The notes under the pieces are model-generated. The model had not been told where the DNA came from. It worked only from the letters and a program-made list of their open reading frames with translations, and did no database searches. A DNA stretch of 64,000 bases, taken from NCBI GenBank assembly GCA_025094145.1, contig JALLLS010000035.1:124001-188000 (forward strand), given 5' to 3'. Shown here piece by piece: positions 45,521 to 58,702 of the stretch; position 1 is the stretch's first letter; each line of letters opens with the position of its first letter. The position numbers and the translations under genes are program-made. The stretch comes from Spinellus fusiger. Taxonomy: Eukaryota > Mucoromycota > Mucoromycetes > Mucorales > Phycomycetaceae.

Positions 45521-47453
45521 TATGTTTTATTTTATTTTGATTTTCAGAATTAGATTTTGATTATTAATATCAGCGATAAAAGAAGCTTTTTGCAAATACA
45601 TTAATCTCAGCTTTTCAAATCCGTGAATCTTCATCTTGAAAACACATGAATATTTCTTCTAAATAGTGTATAGTACTTTTTTTTTTAGTTTTATTCTCAA
45701 TATTCAAACACTAACACATAGGACAAAATTATTTATTCTTATCATCTGAGGGTAGTTAGTAACACATGTTGGTCAATGCTTTGTTGATAATCAGAGTTCA
45801 TTATACAGATGTTTTGTCTTTCCTATATAGTTTAGACAGAAATAGTTAAAACTAGGCATGCATAGCCTGGTGTTGCTTAATCAATTTTCATACATCGTTT
45901 TACTATATAAAACAAAAATAATGTATTGAAAGATATTCCAAAAGCAAAAATATTCTTTCTATATTGGATTGGGAACAGTGATAATCAATAGTATGTATAT
46001 CTTTAGCTCTTTAAAAAGAAAATACAATATTTTCTCTGGTAACAGCAGAGGAATCATATTTAAGTCAAAAGGTACGTGACGTAACTATACTTGGCTTACA
46101 AAAGATATATAACCCGTTAAAGACATTGGGCTTTGACAAATAAATAGACTAATAAGTCCAGTATCTAAATTTGTACATTACCAGAGATTGAAAGTTCAAG
46201 TTATAAACTGACATGGAAGAGGCTATATAGTATTTTGTTTCTAGAATTAACTTTAACCTTTACAGTCCCTCATAAAACGCCCCTTATTTATGTGGGCTAG
46301 CCCTTGGAATATATGCTTGAGTGTATTCCTAATTCTTAGTCATCGTTTTATTTGTCATGTTTTGCATATGATATTTGTTCAATGGACATTAAAATATAAT
46401 AGACCACCCTTCCTAAAAAAAATAAGTAAATTTATAAAGCTCACAAAAAACACTTAGAAGACAGGTTGGCTATTAACAAGTTTATTCTTTCAATGAATAC
46501 AAGCTCAGTCTCTTCAAGAATCTCTCATAAGATACCATTTTATTTACTTTTACTTTATTTATCAACCATATTAAATGATAATTCATAGGTCTATCAAATA
46601 CCATCATAAATTAATTACAACAATGACAATACATGAATGAATCATTAAAAAGTAGAGACATAAGCTCAGTGAGAAAAGTGAAGAGGTTAACATTTAAAGA
46701 TCTTTTAAGCTGAATTACTAACTGAGAAATTTTGATCTCCTTTCCTCAGAATCCTAAAATTTCTTTGTACAATGATGATGATTTTATGACTTATAATAAA
46801 GGATTTCAAGCCCTATAGATTCTATATAGTTTTTCCGTTTGGCTTTATCTATATTTTCTTACTAAGATCTACAGTTAGTATAAGATAATAATCAAAAAAT
46901 AGGATATCAATAAAGCAGATTGTTTGCTCTTACTATTGTTACGTATCGGGTGTAACTTGAAATAAAAGTTTCCGGTTCTTACTTGATGGCTTTGGTTATT
47001 CCTCAGGTATTAAAATAACATAGTTTTTTACCATAGTACAGCAGATGAGTCTTTCAAATAATGCATTAATAGTTAAGTCGTGACTGCTTGAAGATAGTCT
47101 ACTATTTAAAGAATTTGGCCAAGTCAGGCATGACCATAGCTAAGCATCATAAACCCAGTTCTATGTAGCAAAAGTATAAACCATGTACTACGAAATACAG
47201 AGACTTCAGAATGCAAATTAACCTTTATACCTTAATTAAAAATAGAAATGTATTTTTACTTTTGCAAAAGTGTTTTGCATTTGAATGCCCCTCAATAAAA
47301 ATAGAAGTAATGATAGCGGTGCTTACTGTATTATTCGAGTAGTGGTAGTATAATATAGACATGAATTTATTGGATTAATAATAATATTATGATATATACA
47401 GTATCGTTATGGTTGGTAATTAAATGACTATATGAATGTGATGGATGAGGGCT
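45521..47453. other. A+T-rich intergenic region
   Basis: No gene, RNA or repeat was recognised in about 1.9 kb. Confidence 0.5.
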
Positions 47454-48320
47454 TTAGATAGAAATAGTTTGCATACGATTTCCATTGATTTCATTATCAA
47501 GCAGTGTGAAATGGGAACCTTCATGTACCATTGGCTCAGAATATTCCATGCCCTTTGTCATTGGATCCTCTGGACTGTAGTCCATATTGTTATTAGGATA
47601 CAAGAAGCCACGTAGTTCCTCTTTAGCATTTAGAGAGCCCCCTACATCCAGTCTAACTGTGCAGGGATATAAGAAAGATTCATCTGATACAACAAAGTGG
47701 GATCGGTCGTCACAGAGAGCCTCAAGACGAGCTTGATTCTTAGTGTCAAAGCGACACATATTTTTAAGGCCATCCATAGAATCGTCTTCAAACCACCAAA
47801 CAGGAGCTAAAAATCTCTGGATGTCTTTTTCAAGAAACATTTCCCCTCGAACCATGGACTGTCTTGATGTTTGAGTAGGTAGGGAAGGTGAAGAGAGAAA
47901 GACAAGTCTATCTTTTTCAGTAAGTGTGTATATTGCTGTCAAAGGTCTCTTTTTGGCGGGTCTTGGTGTTGTCTTGGGTGCAAAAGAAACTGTACGTGTT
48001 CCAATATCAGCTGAAGTCAAAGTACAGAAAGTCTTTTCTTTGAATGCATCCTCCAATGTTTGCTGATTGATTTCATCGAACTGTACCCACTCATTGTGTT
48101 GAGTGTCTGATTGGCCAGGAAGGGCTGGCATTTTGTAACACCAAGAGACCTCAAGAGTGCGGAAGATACCACGAGCTTCCTCTGGTAAAAATTCGGGATA
48201 GGCTGGTGACGAAGAAGAAAGGCTTGACGTAGAAGACATGGACAGAGTAGGTGATTGTGCTCTTTGCTTCTTTAAACCCTTAGACTTGAGCTTTGATTTG
48301 AGTTTTCCAAAGAATGACAT
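47454..48320 (-). CDS. Protein with possible WWE-like modules, uncharacterised
   Basis: An uninterrupted 288-residue frame begins MSFFGKLKSKLKSKGLKKQR, a Lys-rich amphipathic start that could touch membranes, followed by a Ser-rich stretch. Two Trp-containing modules follow: LEVSWCYKMPALPGQ...EWVQFDEINQQTLEDAF (about residues 56-92) and APVWWFEDD...CRFDTKNQARLEALCDD (about 173-205). This W...W/F...F...LE spacing recalls WWE-like repeats at the N-terminus of fungal DDHD-type phospholipases, but no lipase motif is present here, so that link is tentative. The ATG lies about 125 bp from a good TATA box. The codon quality and G+C content are those of a real host gene. No introns are needed. Confidence 0.8.
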   Translation of the reverse strand: MSFFGKLKSKLKSKGLKKQRAQSPTLSMSSTSSLSSSSPAYPEFLPEEARGIFRTLEVSWCYKMPALPGQSDTQHNEWVQFDEINQQTLEDAFKEKTFCTLTSADIGTRTVSFAPKTTPRPAKKRPLTAIYTLTEKDRLVFLSSPSLPTQTSRQSMVRGEMFLEKDIQRFLAPVWWFEDDSMDGLKNMCRFDTKNQARLEALCDDRSHFVVSDESFLYPCTVRLDVGGSLNAKEELRGFLYPNNNMDYSPEDPMTKGMEYSEPMVHEGSHFTLLDNEINGNRMQTISI

Positions 48321-48443
48321 TGTATAATTTAATGGATCAATAAATAATGAGTTGAGTATATGAGTAACTCAATTGAGAAATAGATAAATAGATGGATAGA
48401 TGATCAAGTGAATAGTGAATGAATATCAATGGGCAAACCTCTC

Positions 48444-48453
48444 CTTTATATAC
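48444..48453 (-). promoter_or_regulatory. TATA box of the 47454-48320 gene
   Basis: On the minus strand the sequence reads GTATATAAAGGAG, a strong TATA match about 125 bp before the ATG at 48320. It implies a leader of roughly 90-100 bases. Confidence 0.6.
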
Positions 48454-51400
48454 TTTGATCTCATGTGGGCATTAAAAGGAGGTATCTTTTACTGGGTAGT
48501 AGGATACACAATTTTCCGAAAGAATTTACTCTTTTTCCGTGAGTGGTGATTACGAAATACGTGTACTAAGTGACAAATATGGCTTTTTCAGTGTTTCCAT
48601 ATTAGATTCTAGCGTTTGTACTACTAATATATTGTATTATATTATAATATTAACTCAGAGCGGAGCAAGCACACTTCCAGCTTGATACAGCTTTATAGTT
48701 TTTTCTATCTTGTCACTAAGTTGAAAAAAGGGAATGTTGGGAGGTAAGGGGCAAAAGGAACTTAGCTAGTTATTAAAGCTTGGCTCAGAAATAAGCGGGC
48801 GTTAGCCTGCAGAGAATCTTTATACTTTAATAGCCAGCCACACTATCTGGACTCAGCCATTGAAAAAATAGTAAGCAGTGATAAGGTTAGAGGAACTTTT
48901 GTGCCTGTAAAACAAAAGCTTTATGACATAAAACTAAATTCGAGACTTTAGGGCCTCTTTTATATTCTTCAAGTAAACATGGCAACGCATGAAAAAAAAA
49001 TCAGACAGAAAACTGAATATGTACTTTGAAATAACTTCTGTTTGTTATCTATCTGAGTATTCAATCCTTACATTTACTAGCAGTCACTTATTTTTCTAAA
49101 TATGAGGTTACAACTCATACCCATGACAAAATATTTTACTTCTTATCTTTACTAAGCATGTGTTATATGTGATAATGAATAATCCATCTTCTCTAGTTCT
49201 AAATAGCTTCAGAAACAGTGCCACCAAAACTCAGTCTTTATTTATGGCTAGGCTTTTTCAGTAAGAAGCATCCGGTCCGTGACTATATCCGAGAGCCAAA
49301 CTTACAATAACTGAGCATACTGCGGCTTTTTCTTGCTATTCTCTTTTTTTTTCTATTTTTCTATTTTTCTCTCTTTTCCAAAAAAAAAAGTAAATAGTTT
49401 AATTCTTATCTAATTTTATTATTAGAAAATCTGTTGTGGACAGAAACAAACTGTCTAAATAGTTGTAGCAAGTAAGCTGGGAAAAGTGGTCTGTAGATCA
49501 GGAAAAGAAAGGCACATAATTCAAGCCACCCAAAATAAACACAGTAAGCTTAGTTGAATAATTAGAAACTCTATATTAAAATATAAGGTTATTCATATAA
49601 TAGGTAATATTTATTGAGATAGATATGATTTGTCTTAAGTATACTTTTTGCACCCCTTTAAAAATATACCAAAAAGTGGTCAATCAATTTCTATAACTTT
49701 CTTGTAAATATTGTGGTGGTAGCCTTTGGACTATTGAGATCGACATAGCATAAAGTCCAGACTTGTGAAATCGATTAACCTAAATAGGAATGTACCACTT
49801 TTTTTTGCAATCAACTATGTCGTTAGAATACTCACATAAGTAATTTTTATGCTGGAAAAACAATTCATATCTTGACAGTGACCAGTGCCAAATTGATACA
49901 GTTGTACAAAATTTGGTATCAATATCTATTAACCTTTAATAGCTTGTTTAATCAACAATATAAGTGTTTATTTACTCAATGAGAACGTATTTACATCATA
50001 TAAACACTAATAAGATGTATTATCATAAAACATTTATTTATATATATGTATATAAAAGTTATAAAAAGAAAATCATTTGGATCTCTTGACAATAAAAACT
50101 ATTGATAGATAGTATGGCAGGTAAAGAACTCAATGACTTGTTAACCCAATATGGTTTTAATTCAATCTTTTCTCAAGAATAACTGTACTTCTGTAAAATT
50201 CTTTTAACATATTGGCACTCTCTTGGAAATTAATATTATAGTTCTATGAATTTCCAAAAATAAAGACAATACTGTAGGTTTCCATTTTTGTTATGATTTA
50301 TCCTAAAGGTATTCAAACACTCTGGCGTAATCCTGATCTACTACCTGCACAATGGTCTCAGGGGAGTTTTAACAACCAGCCATCCTTTTATGCCAGTAAA
50401 GTTTCCTAAGCTTACACAAAGCCCTTGTAGTTTTAATTCAGCAACCTGAATAAATTACCCAAAGCCTTTATGAGTTTTAATAGGCATATTCAACTTATCA
50501 GTAGTGACTTATTTAATCATTTATGTCTACTGATTTCAATATTTAAAAGCTTTTTAAGATAGGAGGTTTTATATAGCTAACCTCATGCATAAGGTATTGT
50601 AGGTATAGTTAAGTATTTCTCTATAATAAAGTAAATATTGAGGATTTTGTGTATCAATAATAAATTAGTACTATTTAAGTATTTGAAGTTTTGGATAGAC
50701 TAAGGATTCATACGAGAGAGTAGAAGGTCTGAATTCTTTACCTTTGATACTATGAATATAAGTGTAAATGATCATAAGTTTTGGTCATTCTATAAAGAGC
50801 AGTTTAGAATAACATTCTTGTGCTCTTTCCAAGATCTAAAAAAAAGGTAGTACAGTTTTCTTATTCAAAAGATATTAGAGATCCCAGCGGTAAAGATGAA
50901 TCTCTTGTTATATTAGGATAACAGTATATACAATGTTCTGATTTGACTTTGAGTATCCCTAAGAGTTCTTATATAGTATAATTTATTGTAATGTTGTTGT
51001 TATATTACCATAGATTATGCTGAGTAGTTTGCTATGCTTCTTAAGGCTTCAATATGATAATGGCCAATTTATAGAAGTCTATCTCAGCAATATGTCACCA
51101 AAAGAAAGGGGTATTAAGAATATTTAGATTTCCCGGCCTATCTTATTTTTATCTCCCTTTTCTCCTCCCTAACATTTTCTCTACTTGTTGGCTGGATAAA
51201 AATTTATTAAAAAACTTATTCGATAAGTTCAACTACTAAATTCATGGATCAAATATCATTGAAAATACTTCCTTAGGCCATTCAAAAGTTGAATTCAGGG
51301 TTTTTTTTTAAAAAAAAATTCCTTAGAATACAATTGTTGATGATACCATGCTTTGATATTTATATAGATAAATAAAAAGAACAAGGAACATGGATTTTAA

Positions 51401-51660
51401 ATACAATAAAACAATGACAGTATACTTTCTAGTGTGGTTTTTAGATACAATTTTATGAGTTGGAGGCATAGCTTACTAAAAATTATTAAATTATATTATG
51501 TACAGATATAAAGCCCTCAAATATTGTATATCTTATACTATTTTAGTCTGATCAATCTTTAAAGTACCCCACTTTTTTGTAATCACTAATGTCTTTATCT
51601 GTAGACAACTAAAGTTTTTTTTAAAAAGAAAAAAGCTGTAAATTTCAGTAGAAATTCATA
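48454..51660. other. A+T-rich intergenic region
   Basis: About 3.2 kb without a recognisable gene or repeat. A pyrimidine-rich run lies at 49337-49380. Confidence 0.5.
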
Positions 51661-52999
51661 GTCACACAACATTAGAAAGTATACGACCCCCTAATTTATA
51701 CATTTTTAAACATGGTTCTTCTTCTTTTCACCACAGAATCACATTCCATTAAGCAATCTCAAATGTCAAACGCAGAATCCTCAACTAGAAACTCAAGAGT
51801 TTATAATAAGATTAAAGAATGAAAGTAATAGGGTGAGTATTAGATTTAAAATAAGAAAATTACTCGATGGGTGCCATTTCAAAGGTCGTTGGCATTAGCA
51901 AGTCCACTGTCCAGAATATTATTAGTAGAATCATGACTAATGGTACACCTCTACCAAGACCTAGTTTTGTTGCACCAAAAAAACTAAACGAGAGAGACCT
52001 CAGACGACTTGAGACCATTCTAAGAGGCAACCCATTGGCCTCCTATAACTACATAAATTTGGAACTTAAGGCTCATGAGATAATCATCTGTAGAGCAACA
52101 TTCATCAGATATATACATCAGATTGGGTTTGGTTCCTACTTCGCAGCACACAAGCCAAGGTTGTCTGAAGAAAACATGAAGAAAAGACTTCGTTGGGCCA
52201 AGGAACGGGTCAATTGGACTCCTGAGGACTGGAGACGCGTCGTATGGTCTGATGAGTCACGGTTTGAAGTAGAGGGTTACCAGGGAGGAGCCAGAGTGAT
52301 TCGAAAGATCGGAGAGAAGTATAAGGCTGCTCATATCATACCTACAACCAAATGGGGGAAAGGCAGCATAATGATCTGGAGTTGCTTCTGATCTGGTGGA
52401 CTTGGGCCTTTGGTCTTTATTGATGGTACTGTAAATCAGGAAGTATACATCAACATTTTGGCAGGAAATTTTCTGCCATAGTTCATTGAATTAAATGAGA
52501 AGGAGGATAAGGACTTCATATTCCAAGAAGATGGGGCTAGCTGCCATACAGGTGGCTATGCAACATGGTGGAAAAACACACATCAAATCAGGCGCTTTGA
52601 TTACTGGCCTGCCCAAAGTCCTGATCTCAACCCCATCGAACATCTCTGAAGCTGTCTTGATAAGCTTATTGATAACAAGAGGGCCGGTATCAAAAATATC
52701 GATGAGCTCAAGACAGCTTTAGAAGAAGCTTGGGGAAATATCCACGTTGATCTTGCCGAACGTTTAGTTGTCTCAATGAAGGATCGCTGCCAGGCAGTTA
52801 TTGATGCCAAAGGTGGCCCAAAAAAATATTAAATAATTATATATATATATATTACTATAAAAAATATGTTAAACTAACTTTGTGTTGAATTTGAAGTCAT
52901 TGGTATGTGTTTTGAGATCGTAAAATTTATATCCGTAAAGCATGCTTTTTTTCAGGATTTCAAAAAATGAAAATCGTATACTTTCTAATGTTGTGTGAC
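51661..52999 (+). mobile_element. Tc1-like transposon with GTCACACAAC ends
   Basis: TA at 51659-51660 and 53000-53001. The ends are perfect inverted repeats: GTCACACAACATTAGAAAGT then ATACGA, and its complement before 52999. It is 1339 bp long. A solo LTR begins 6 bp beyond the right end. The transposase inside is intact apart from point mutations and a 5' frameshift. Confidence 0.92.
51763..52832 (+). pseudogene. Tc1-like transposase with few lesions
   Basis: The likely ATG at 51763 opens MSNAESSTRNSRVYNKIKE, followed by stops and a frameshift. The main frame runs from 51867 to the TAA at 52830, with nonsense codons at 52389 (TGA), 52479 (TAG) and 52647 (TGA, at the Trp after NPIEHL). Motifs are ISKVVGISKSTVQNII (helix-turn-helix), KRLRWAKERVNW, VVWSDESRFEVEG, FQEDGASCHTGG and SPDLNPIEHL, then an ending in RCQAVIDAKGG. 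All three acidic catalytic residues are kept. Confidence 0.9.
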
Positions 53000-53005
53000 T
53001 ATAAG

Positions 53006-53533
53006 TGTCGTGTTCCGACTCCAATCCAAAGATTCTCCACAAATTAGTCAACACGAGTAATGTACTATGACATATCAGAATCCTCTATGAAGACTTGAGT
53101 GCACACAAGTACCATAATACATTTCTGTATCATCTCACTGATTGTTTGTAACTAAAAATCAGCCTTCTTAGCTCAGTGTACTATTGGACACTTAACAAGA
53201 GCTGCCTTCATCTATAAATCCTTAGTGGATAAAATAAGACCTATCAAAGGCAATTAAAGTGAAGACACATAATTGATATCTCTATAATGGTGTGCTTATT
53301 CAATGAACCAACCATAAGGCTCCAACATGTAGTATACCATAGGATAGATCATCTACACCAACTATACGGTTGCACTTATTAATAAGCCATGACATGGACT
53401 AATAATTAACTACCTTAAGATAGAAGTTCACTAAAGGATAAGTAACTACAAAAAGTATAAATAATGAACCTCTCTTCACTTAATAAAAATCATTATTGTT
53501 CAGTCTCGTTATTTATCTGTCCAAACAATCTCA
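53006..53533 (+). mobile_element. Solo LTR, copy 1
   Basis: It starts TGTCGTGTTCC and ends CTCA, 528 bp, with about the same sequence as 61732-62262. Near the 3' end are a TATA-like GTATAAATAATG and AATAAA. The flanks ATAAG (53001-53005) and ATGAG (53534-53538) form a 5-bp target duplication with one mismatch. It inserted at the very edge of the Tc1-like element, so part of the duplication is that element's TA. No gag or pol is nearby. The orientation is inferred from TATA and poly(A). Confidence 0.8.
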
Positions 53534-53538
53534 ATGAG

Positions 53539-54969
53539 ACAAAATTGTTGTACTTTTTGAAAGAGACAGTTAGTCACTATAAGAAAACATTACACATTTC
53601 AACATGAAAAAACTTTCCACTTTTAGTGTTTAATAGATGCAATGATCTTTAAAAGGATCTATTAAACCGGCATTTAGGTCATATATATACCTTTTTTAGT
53701 ACTAATTAATGGTTTGTGTTCTCTATTTCTTGGAAAAATGATTAGCATATGGAATACTCCACACCATGTATATTTCTATTTTCTCTATATAGTTCTCAAT
53801 AGAAGCCTCCTAGAATTTAAATAAACAATTTGGGATCATATTTACTTTTACTTTATACTTACTCTTACCTTAAACAATATAGCAACATATAACGCGCTTA
53901 CTATTTATCGATAGTTTCTTGACTTTAGAGTAGAGATAGTTTTTCTTGTATTTATAAGATATAGTTGTGCATTTAACCTATGAAAAATGTTCATAAGCAT
54001 AATGTTAATCAATTACTACCATAAATACTTAAATAAAGTATATATTATAAATATAGATAACTAATAAGCTACTGTATCTATCATATATAAAATGTATATT
54101 TCTACCAAAAATGTATACTCGTGTGCACTTAATTGACTGCAAATACGATGATGGATTTTATCATAGTTCAATATTTATAATGCATAGTGTTTTATCCAAA
54201 TAGTAAATAGTGACCGATGATGACAGGAATTTATCTAAAAATTGGGTTACTTTTATTTAGTGAATAATATAACTCTATATGTTTCTCAATTGCCAATGTT
54301 ACACTGATGGCTTCCTGTCTAGTAGTAGTAATAGTACAAACAAGTGTTTATACTTGGCTATGCCTTCTGTATTTGGATCTACATATAAGCCTAATCTTAC
54401 TTATTAGTAATGTGCAATTGATCATTGTTCCTTCTATTATATATGTCTCTGTATTGCCTCTGTATACAACACATAGAATCCAGCATCTATCTTAAAAGCT
54501 ATTAATACTTAAAATAAATAAACTCATTCTATAATACAATTAGGTACTATTTGATAAATTATAAGACATAGAGGTTACTACCATATATTTAACTAGTCAA
54601 AATAATAAAAGTAAATAATCATCTATATTGCTGATCTCCAAACATAGATATCGTCATTCACTTGTACAAGGCTTTGTTTTATAGGCTTAGTAAACTGTTC
54701 TCATTGCATATATGTATCTGAAAGATTATTCTTGGCATTCATTTGTTAGATTTTATTTATATCATATCAATATATTTGAATTTATATTTATTCAGACAAT
54801 TTACAGAATTATTTACTTTATTCAAGAAAATCAACTTTATATTTATATAAAGATCTATAAAGGTTTGGAATAATATTATTAATTTTAATGATGAGCACAT
54901 TAATATCACATTCATGCCTATGGATACTATTAAATTAAAATCGTAATAAAAAGTTGAATAGAGCGTATA
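53539..54969. other. A+T-rich intergenic region
   Basis: Nothing recognisable. The frame 54307-54495 is hydrophobic but has no supporting context. Confidence 0.5.
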
Positions 54970-56296
54970 CAGTGAATTGCGAAAATCTTAGGTATTTTTT
55001 TTTACATTCCGATATGTTTCTGTAATAGAGAATACTTCTTTGTCATAAAAAGTATACATTAAACATATATTATTGACTTGTAAATCGGATGAAATATAAA
55101 GAAGGTCAATAGAATAATAAATAAAAGTTTATTGAGTAAAAACATTCAATATTTGGTGTTGCCATATTTTATTTCTATAACAGCCTTACATCTCCGATGC
55201 ATACTTGAGATTCTTTTCCCATTCTTCTAACAAGAGCACCAAATCCTAAAGACTACTTCTATATGTCATTCTCTTCCTGATGGATTTTTTGAGTTCTTCC
55301 TATAGATTATCTATAGAGTTCAAGTCTGGGTTTTTTGAGGCCCACCCCTTCATGGTGACAATTCCCTCGTTTGTCTTTCATATCTTGGGCTCTTTACTCT
55401 TATGACAGCCAACGTTGTTTTCTTGAATTACATAGTCAGCCTATGCATTCAATGTATTAGAGTGAACTAATAATTAGTAGTAATCCTTCTTTGAGATACC
55501 AACGTATCTTTTACTGTAAATACTGCCCTTCACAGACAACAGTCTTCCAACACCTTCATTAGGGAAATAGCTCTACAACATCACTCCACTATCGCCAAAC
55601 TTCTTTATTGGCTTGGAACTATTTAAGACAAGTCACTCCTTCTTTCTTTGTACCACTTTGGTATGGTTATTGGTCCTCGTCAACTGATGCTATGACTCAT
55701 CAGACAAGACGACTATCTTCTGGTCTTCTTCTGTTTAATGAGTATGTGCCTTGGCCTAAGCAGGCCTCAACTTCTTGTATTTAATGCTGAGAGAAGGTTT
55801 CTTAACCACCTCACAAGAAGATGGGTCAAGCTTCTTAATCATTTTTCTGGAAGTGTTCATGCACATTTGGGTGATCATCTGCTTGCAAAACTTATTCATT
55901 GTTTGGAATGAATCCTTTAATAATTCACGTGTAACCTCTCTCTTGTCCCTCTCATTAATAATGGGCTTACTCCCAGTGCTTCTTTTGGCCTTGAAGCATC
56001 TATTCTTCACGTATCTCTTTATGATACGAGAAATTGACTGTACACTAACTCTAAGCCTAGAAGAAATGGTAACATGACTGGGATCATTTATGGCGACCTC
56101 GTGAGCATTGAGACAACGAGTAATGTTGTCAATTTTGTTTTGTTTCCAAGAGGTCTCATAGGCTGTTCAGTATTGTTAGATGAGGTAGAGATTAGTGGAA
56201 AAAACAATAAATGAAAAACATTTAATATAAAAGATAGATAAAAGGTGAAGCTATGGTTTAGATTTGAAATATACCTAAGATTCTCGTAATTCACTG
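54970..56296 (-). mobile_element. Tc1-like transposon with CAGTGAATTGCG ends, decayed
   Basis: TA at 54968-54969 and 56297-56298. The ends are CAGTGAATTGCGAAAATCTT then AGGTAT, and the complement of ATACCTAAGATTCTCGTAAT then TCACTG. It is 1327 bp long. The minus strand carries transposase remains: RDKREVTRELLKDSFQT (56010-55756), VLSDES, VIQENNVGCHKS and NPDLNSIDNL, cut by many stops. Confidence 0.88.
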
Positions 56297-56298
56297 TA

Positions 56299-56659
56299 TA
56301 AATTCTACTGTTCACTCAAGTCTTTGTATACCTTTTTATTAAGTTTGATTTACGCCTATGATGAATTTGAAATTATTCTAGAGTTTATTTAGTAATACGT
56401 ACTATCCTCACATTACTAAAAAAAAATACAAAGCCCGTGGGTCTCTCAAATTACAAGACACGGCATTGCTATAGTAATAATAAGACTATATTTGAATAGA
56501 TTCTTGATCTATTATATCCTTATTAAATCAGTCCCAGTATAATTGCTAAGTTTGATATGTATCTTTTGTATCACTCTACAGTCTCTCAGAAAGACCAGAA
56601 ACAAGACTTGAATTATTTGACTTAATCATCTTTTTTTAAACGACAAATAGTTAGGTTCT
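56299..56659. other. Short intergenic region
   Basis: A+T-rich; nothing recognised. Confidence 0.5.
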
Positions 56660-57370
56660 TACAGTTCAAAGTATTTTTATTTTTGGGTGTTGGTTGCTAT
56701 TCGCGCATTGGGCATATTAGCCACCCTATGAGAACTTTTGAACAATTAAGATATACATATAAACACTTCAAATACAAAAGTGGAAAAAAGAAATGCAAGA
56801 AAAAAAGAAACAGAAAGATAAGAGTATATAAAACCTCAAAATGAAGAAAAAAAGTAAAGAGAAATATGAGAAATGAGAGAAAATGACAATGCAGACATAG
56901 ACATTAGTTTGAGCCTAATCCTACAAGCTTTCAATAGACCAAAGATTGTTCTATTTACAAGTCTTGTTGAGTGTGTTGATTGTCTCCCTCGACTCCTTCC
57001 ATGGCTGAGTCAGACTCATATGCCTGGAGGACTTCTTTTTCAAGGGTGGAGGGAGGGCTGGCGACTGTGGCTTTGGCCTTGAGGTTTGCCAGGAGCTTCT
57101 CAAAGGCAATATTGGATAGACGGGGCGTGGCAATGCTTGAGCCAAAGTAGTGAGCAATGCTGTACCCTAAATGAGTGGAGGCACGAAGACAGGTGTTGGA
57201 CACTCTTTGCTCAAAGAGTTTTTGGGCCATTACAGCCTTGGTGTTATCTGACTCCTGCTGGAGCTTAGGGTCTGCAATCACCGTTGCAGCTACTAGATCA
57301 AAGTTTGCCTGTGGCTTGATCTATGATTTCTCGAGTTTCTCCTCGAGTTCTTGTTTGAAGCTACCGTGTA

Positions 57371-58702
57371 CAGTGGGCTAGCAAAAAAATTGGCATTTTT
57401 TTTAGAGATCCGATATATTTCATATCTTACATAAGAGACACTTGTAGCAGTTTTCTTCCTTTCTTCTTAATAAAATTATATCCATATTTAATTTACAATG
57501 CAACTAACAGACGATCAAAAACTTACCATTGTTAATTTTTGACAAGCAAATGCGAAAGTAAAAGAAATAGCTGAAAGAACTGGGGTAAAGCTGCGAACAA
57601 TTTACAATGTTCTAAATCAACAAAAGACAAGAGGAACTACCAAACGCCAAGAAGGTTCAGGAAGACCCAGAATATTCAATGAAAGAGGAATACGACACCT
57701 TCTGAACGTTATTGGCAAGAACAGACGATTGAATTTAAGTGAGATAGTTGCAGCAATACCCGAAGAATGCAGCAAGCACACTGTTAGACGTGTACTGCAT
57801 GAAGAGAGTATATTTAGCCGAGTGACAAAGAAGAAACCTTTTTTGAATGAAACACATAAAGAAAGAAGACTCAAGTTTGCCAAAGAACATCTCCACTGGA
57901 CCATTGACATGTGGAAAAAAGTTATATGGACTGACGAAAGTAGTTTCGAAATTGGCAAAAACAGTCGAGTGGTTCACGTTTGGCGTAAGGATGGAGAAGC
58001 CTATAAAAAATATTGTCTTGCTCCTACATTCAAGAGTGGAAGATCCTCAGTTATGGTCTGGGGAGCCATTCATCACGGTGAGAAGTCGGAACTAGTGATG
58101 CTTGAGAAGAATGAACGAAAGGCTGTTGATTTTTTCAAGAAAGTCTATGAAGAGGCATTGCTACGTTTCTGGGGTCTAGAGTGCCACCTAATATTAATGG
58201 AAGATGGAGCACCCACTCACAAAAGTATTGTAGCAAGTGATTGGAAAAGGGAGAGAGGAATTGATAGTTTGGAGTGGCCTGCTCAATCACCCGATCTGAA
58301 CCCAATTGAAAACCTTTGGATACAAATGAAAGACAAGGTCCAGGAGAGATGCAATGGTTCTGTTAAGATAGACAAGTTCAAAAATATTATACAAGAAGCC
58401 TGGGATTCCTTTGAGCCAAAAACATGGAATTCTTTGATTGAGACAATGCCAGCACGAATGCAAGAAGTCATCAAGAACAAGGGTGGGAGTACCCATTATT
58501 AAAGCTATATTTTTAATAATTTTTATAAATAAATGTAAAAATAAATTACATATACGTATTCTATAGCCTTTCTTTAAAATAATATGAGCTTTATTACAGT
58601 AGAAAATACGTTTTATTTCTGTTGATACAGGAAAAACACTGTATTGATGATATGAAATCAATCGGATTTTTTCAAATTGCCAATTTTTTTGCTACCCCAC
58701 TG
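57371..58702 (+). mobile_element. Tc1-like transposon, family A copy 2 (nearly intact)
   Basis: TA at 57369-57370 and 58703-58704. The ends are inverted repeats: CAGTGGGCTAGCAAAAAAAT then TGGCA, and its complement before CCACTG. It is 1332 bp long. It is inserted in LINE ORF1 and can be removed cleanly on paper, leaving one TA. Confidence 0.95.
57498..58502 (+). pseudogene. Family A Tc1-like transposase, one nonsense codon
   Basis: The ATG at 57498 gives MQLTDDQKLTIVNF, then TGA at codon 15 (57540) where the sister copy has CGA. From there 320 codons are open to the TAA at 58500. It has two helix-turn-helix regions (KVKEIAERTGVKLRTIYNVL; LSEIVAAIPEECSKHTVRRV), ERRLKFAKEHLHW, the catalytic VIWTDESSFEIG, LILMEDGAPTH and QSPDLNPIENLW, with 34 residues between the last two acids (DD34E). 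It is 334 codons in total, the usual Tc1 size. Translation from the internal ATG at 57729 would lack the first DNA-binding domain. Confidence 0.93.
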
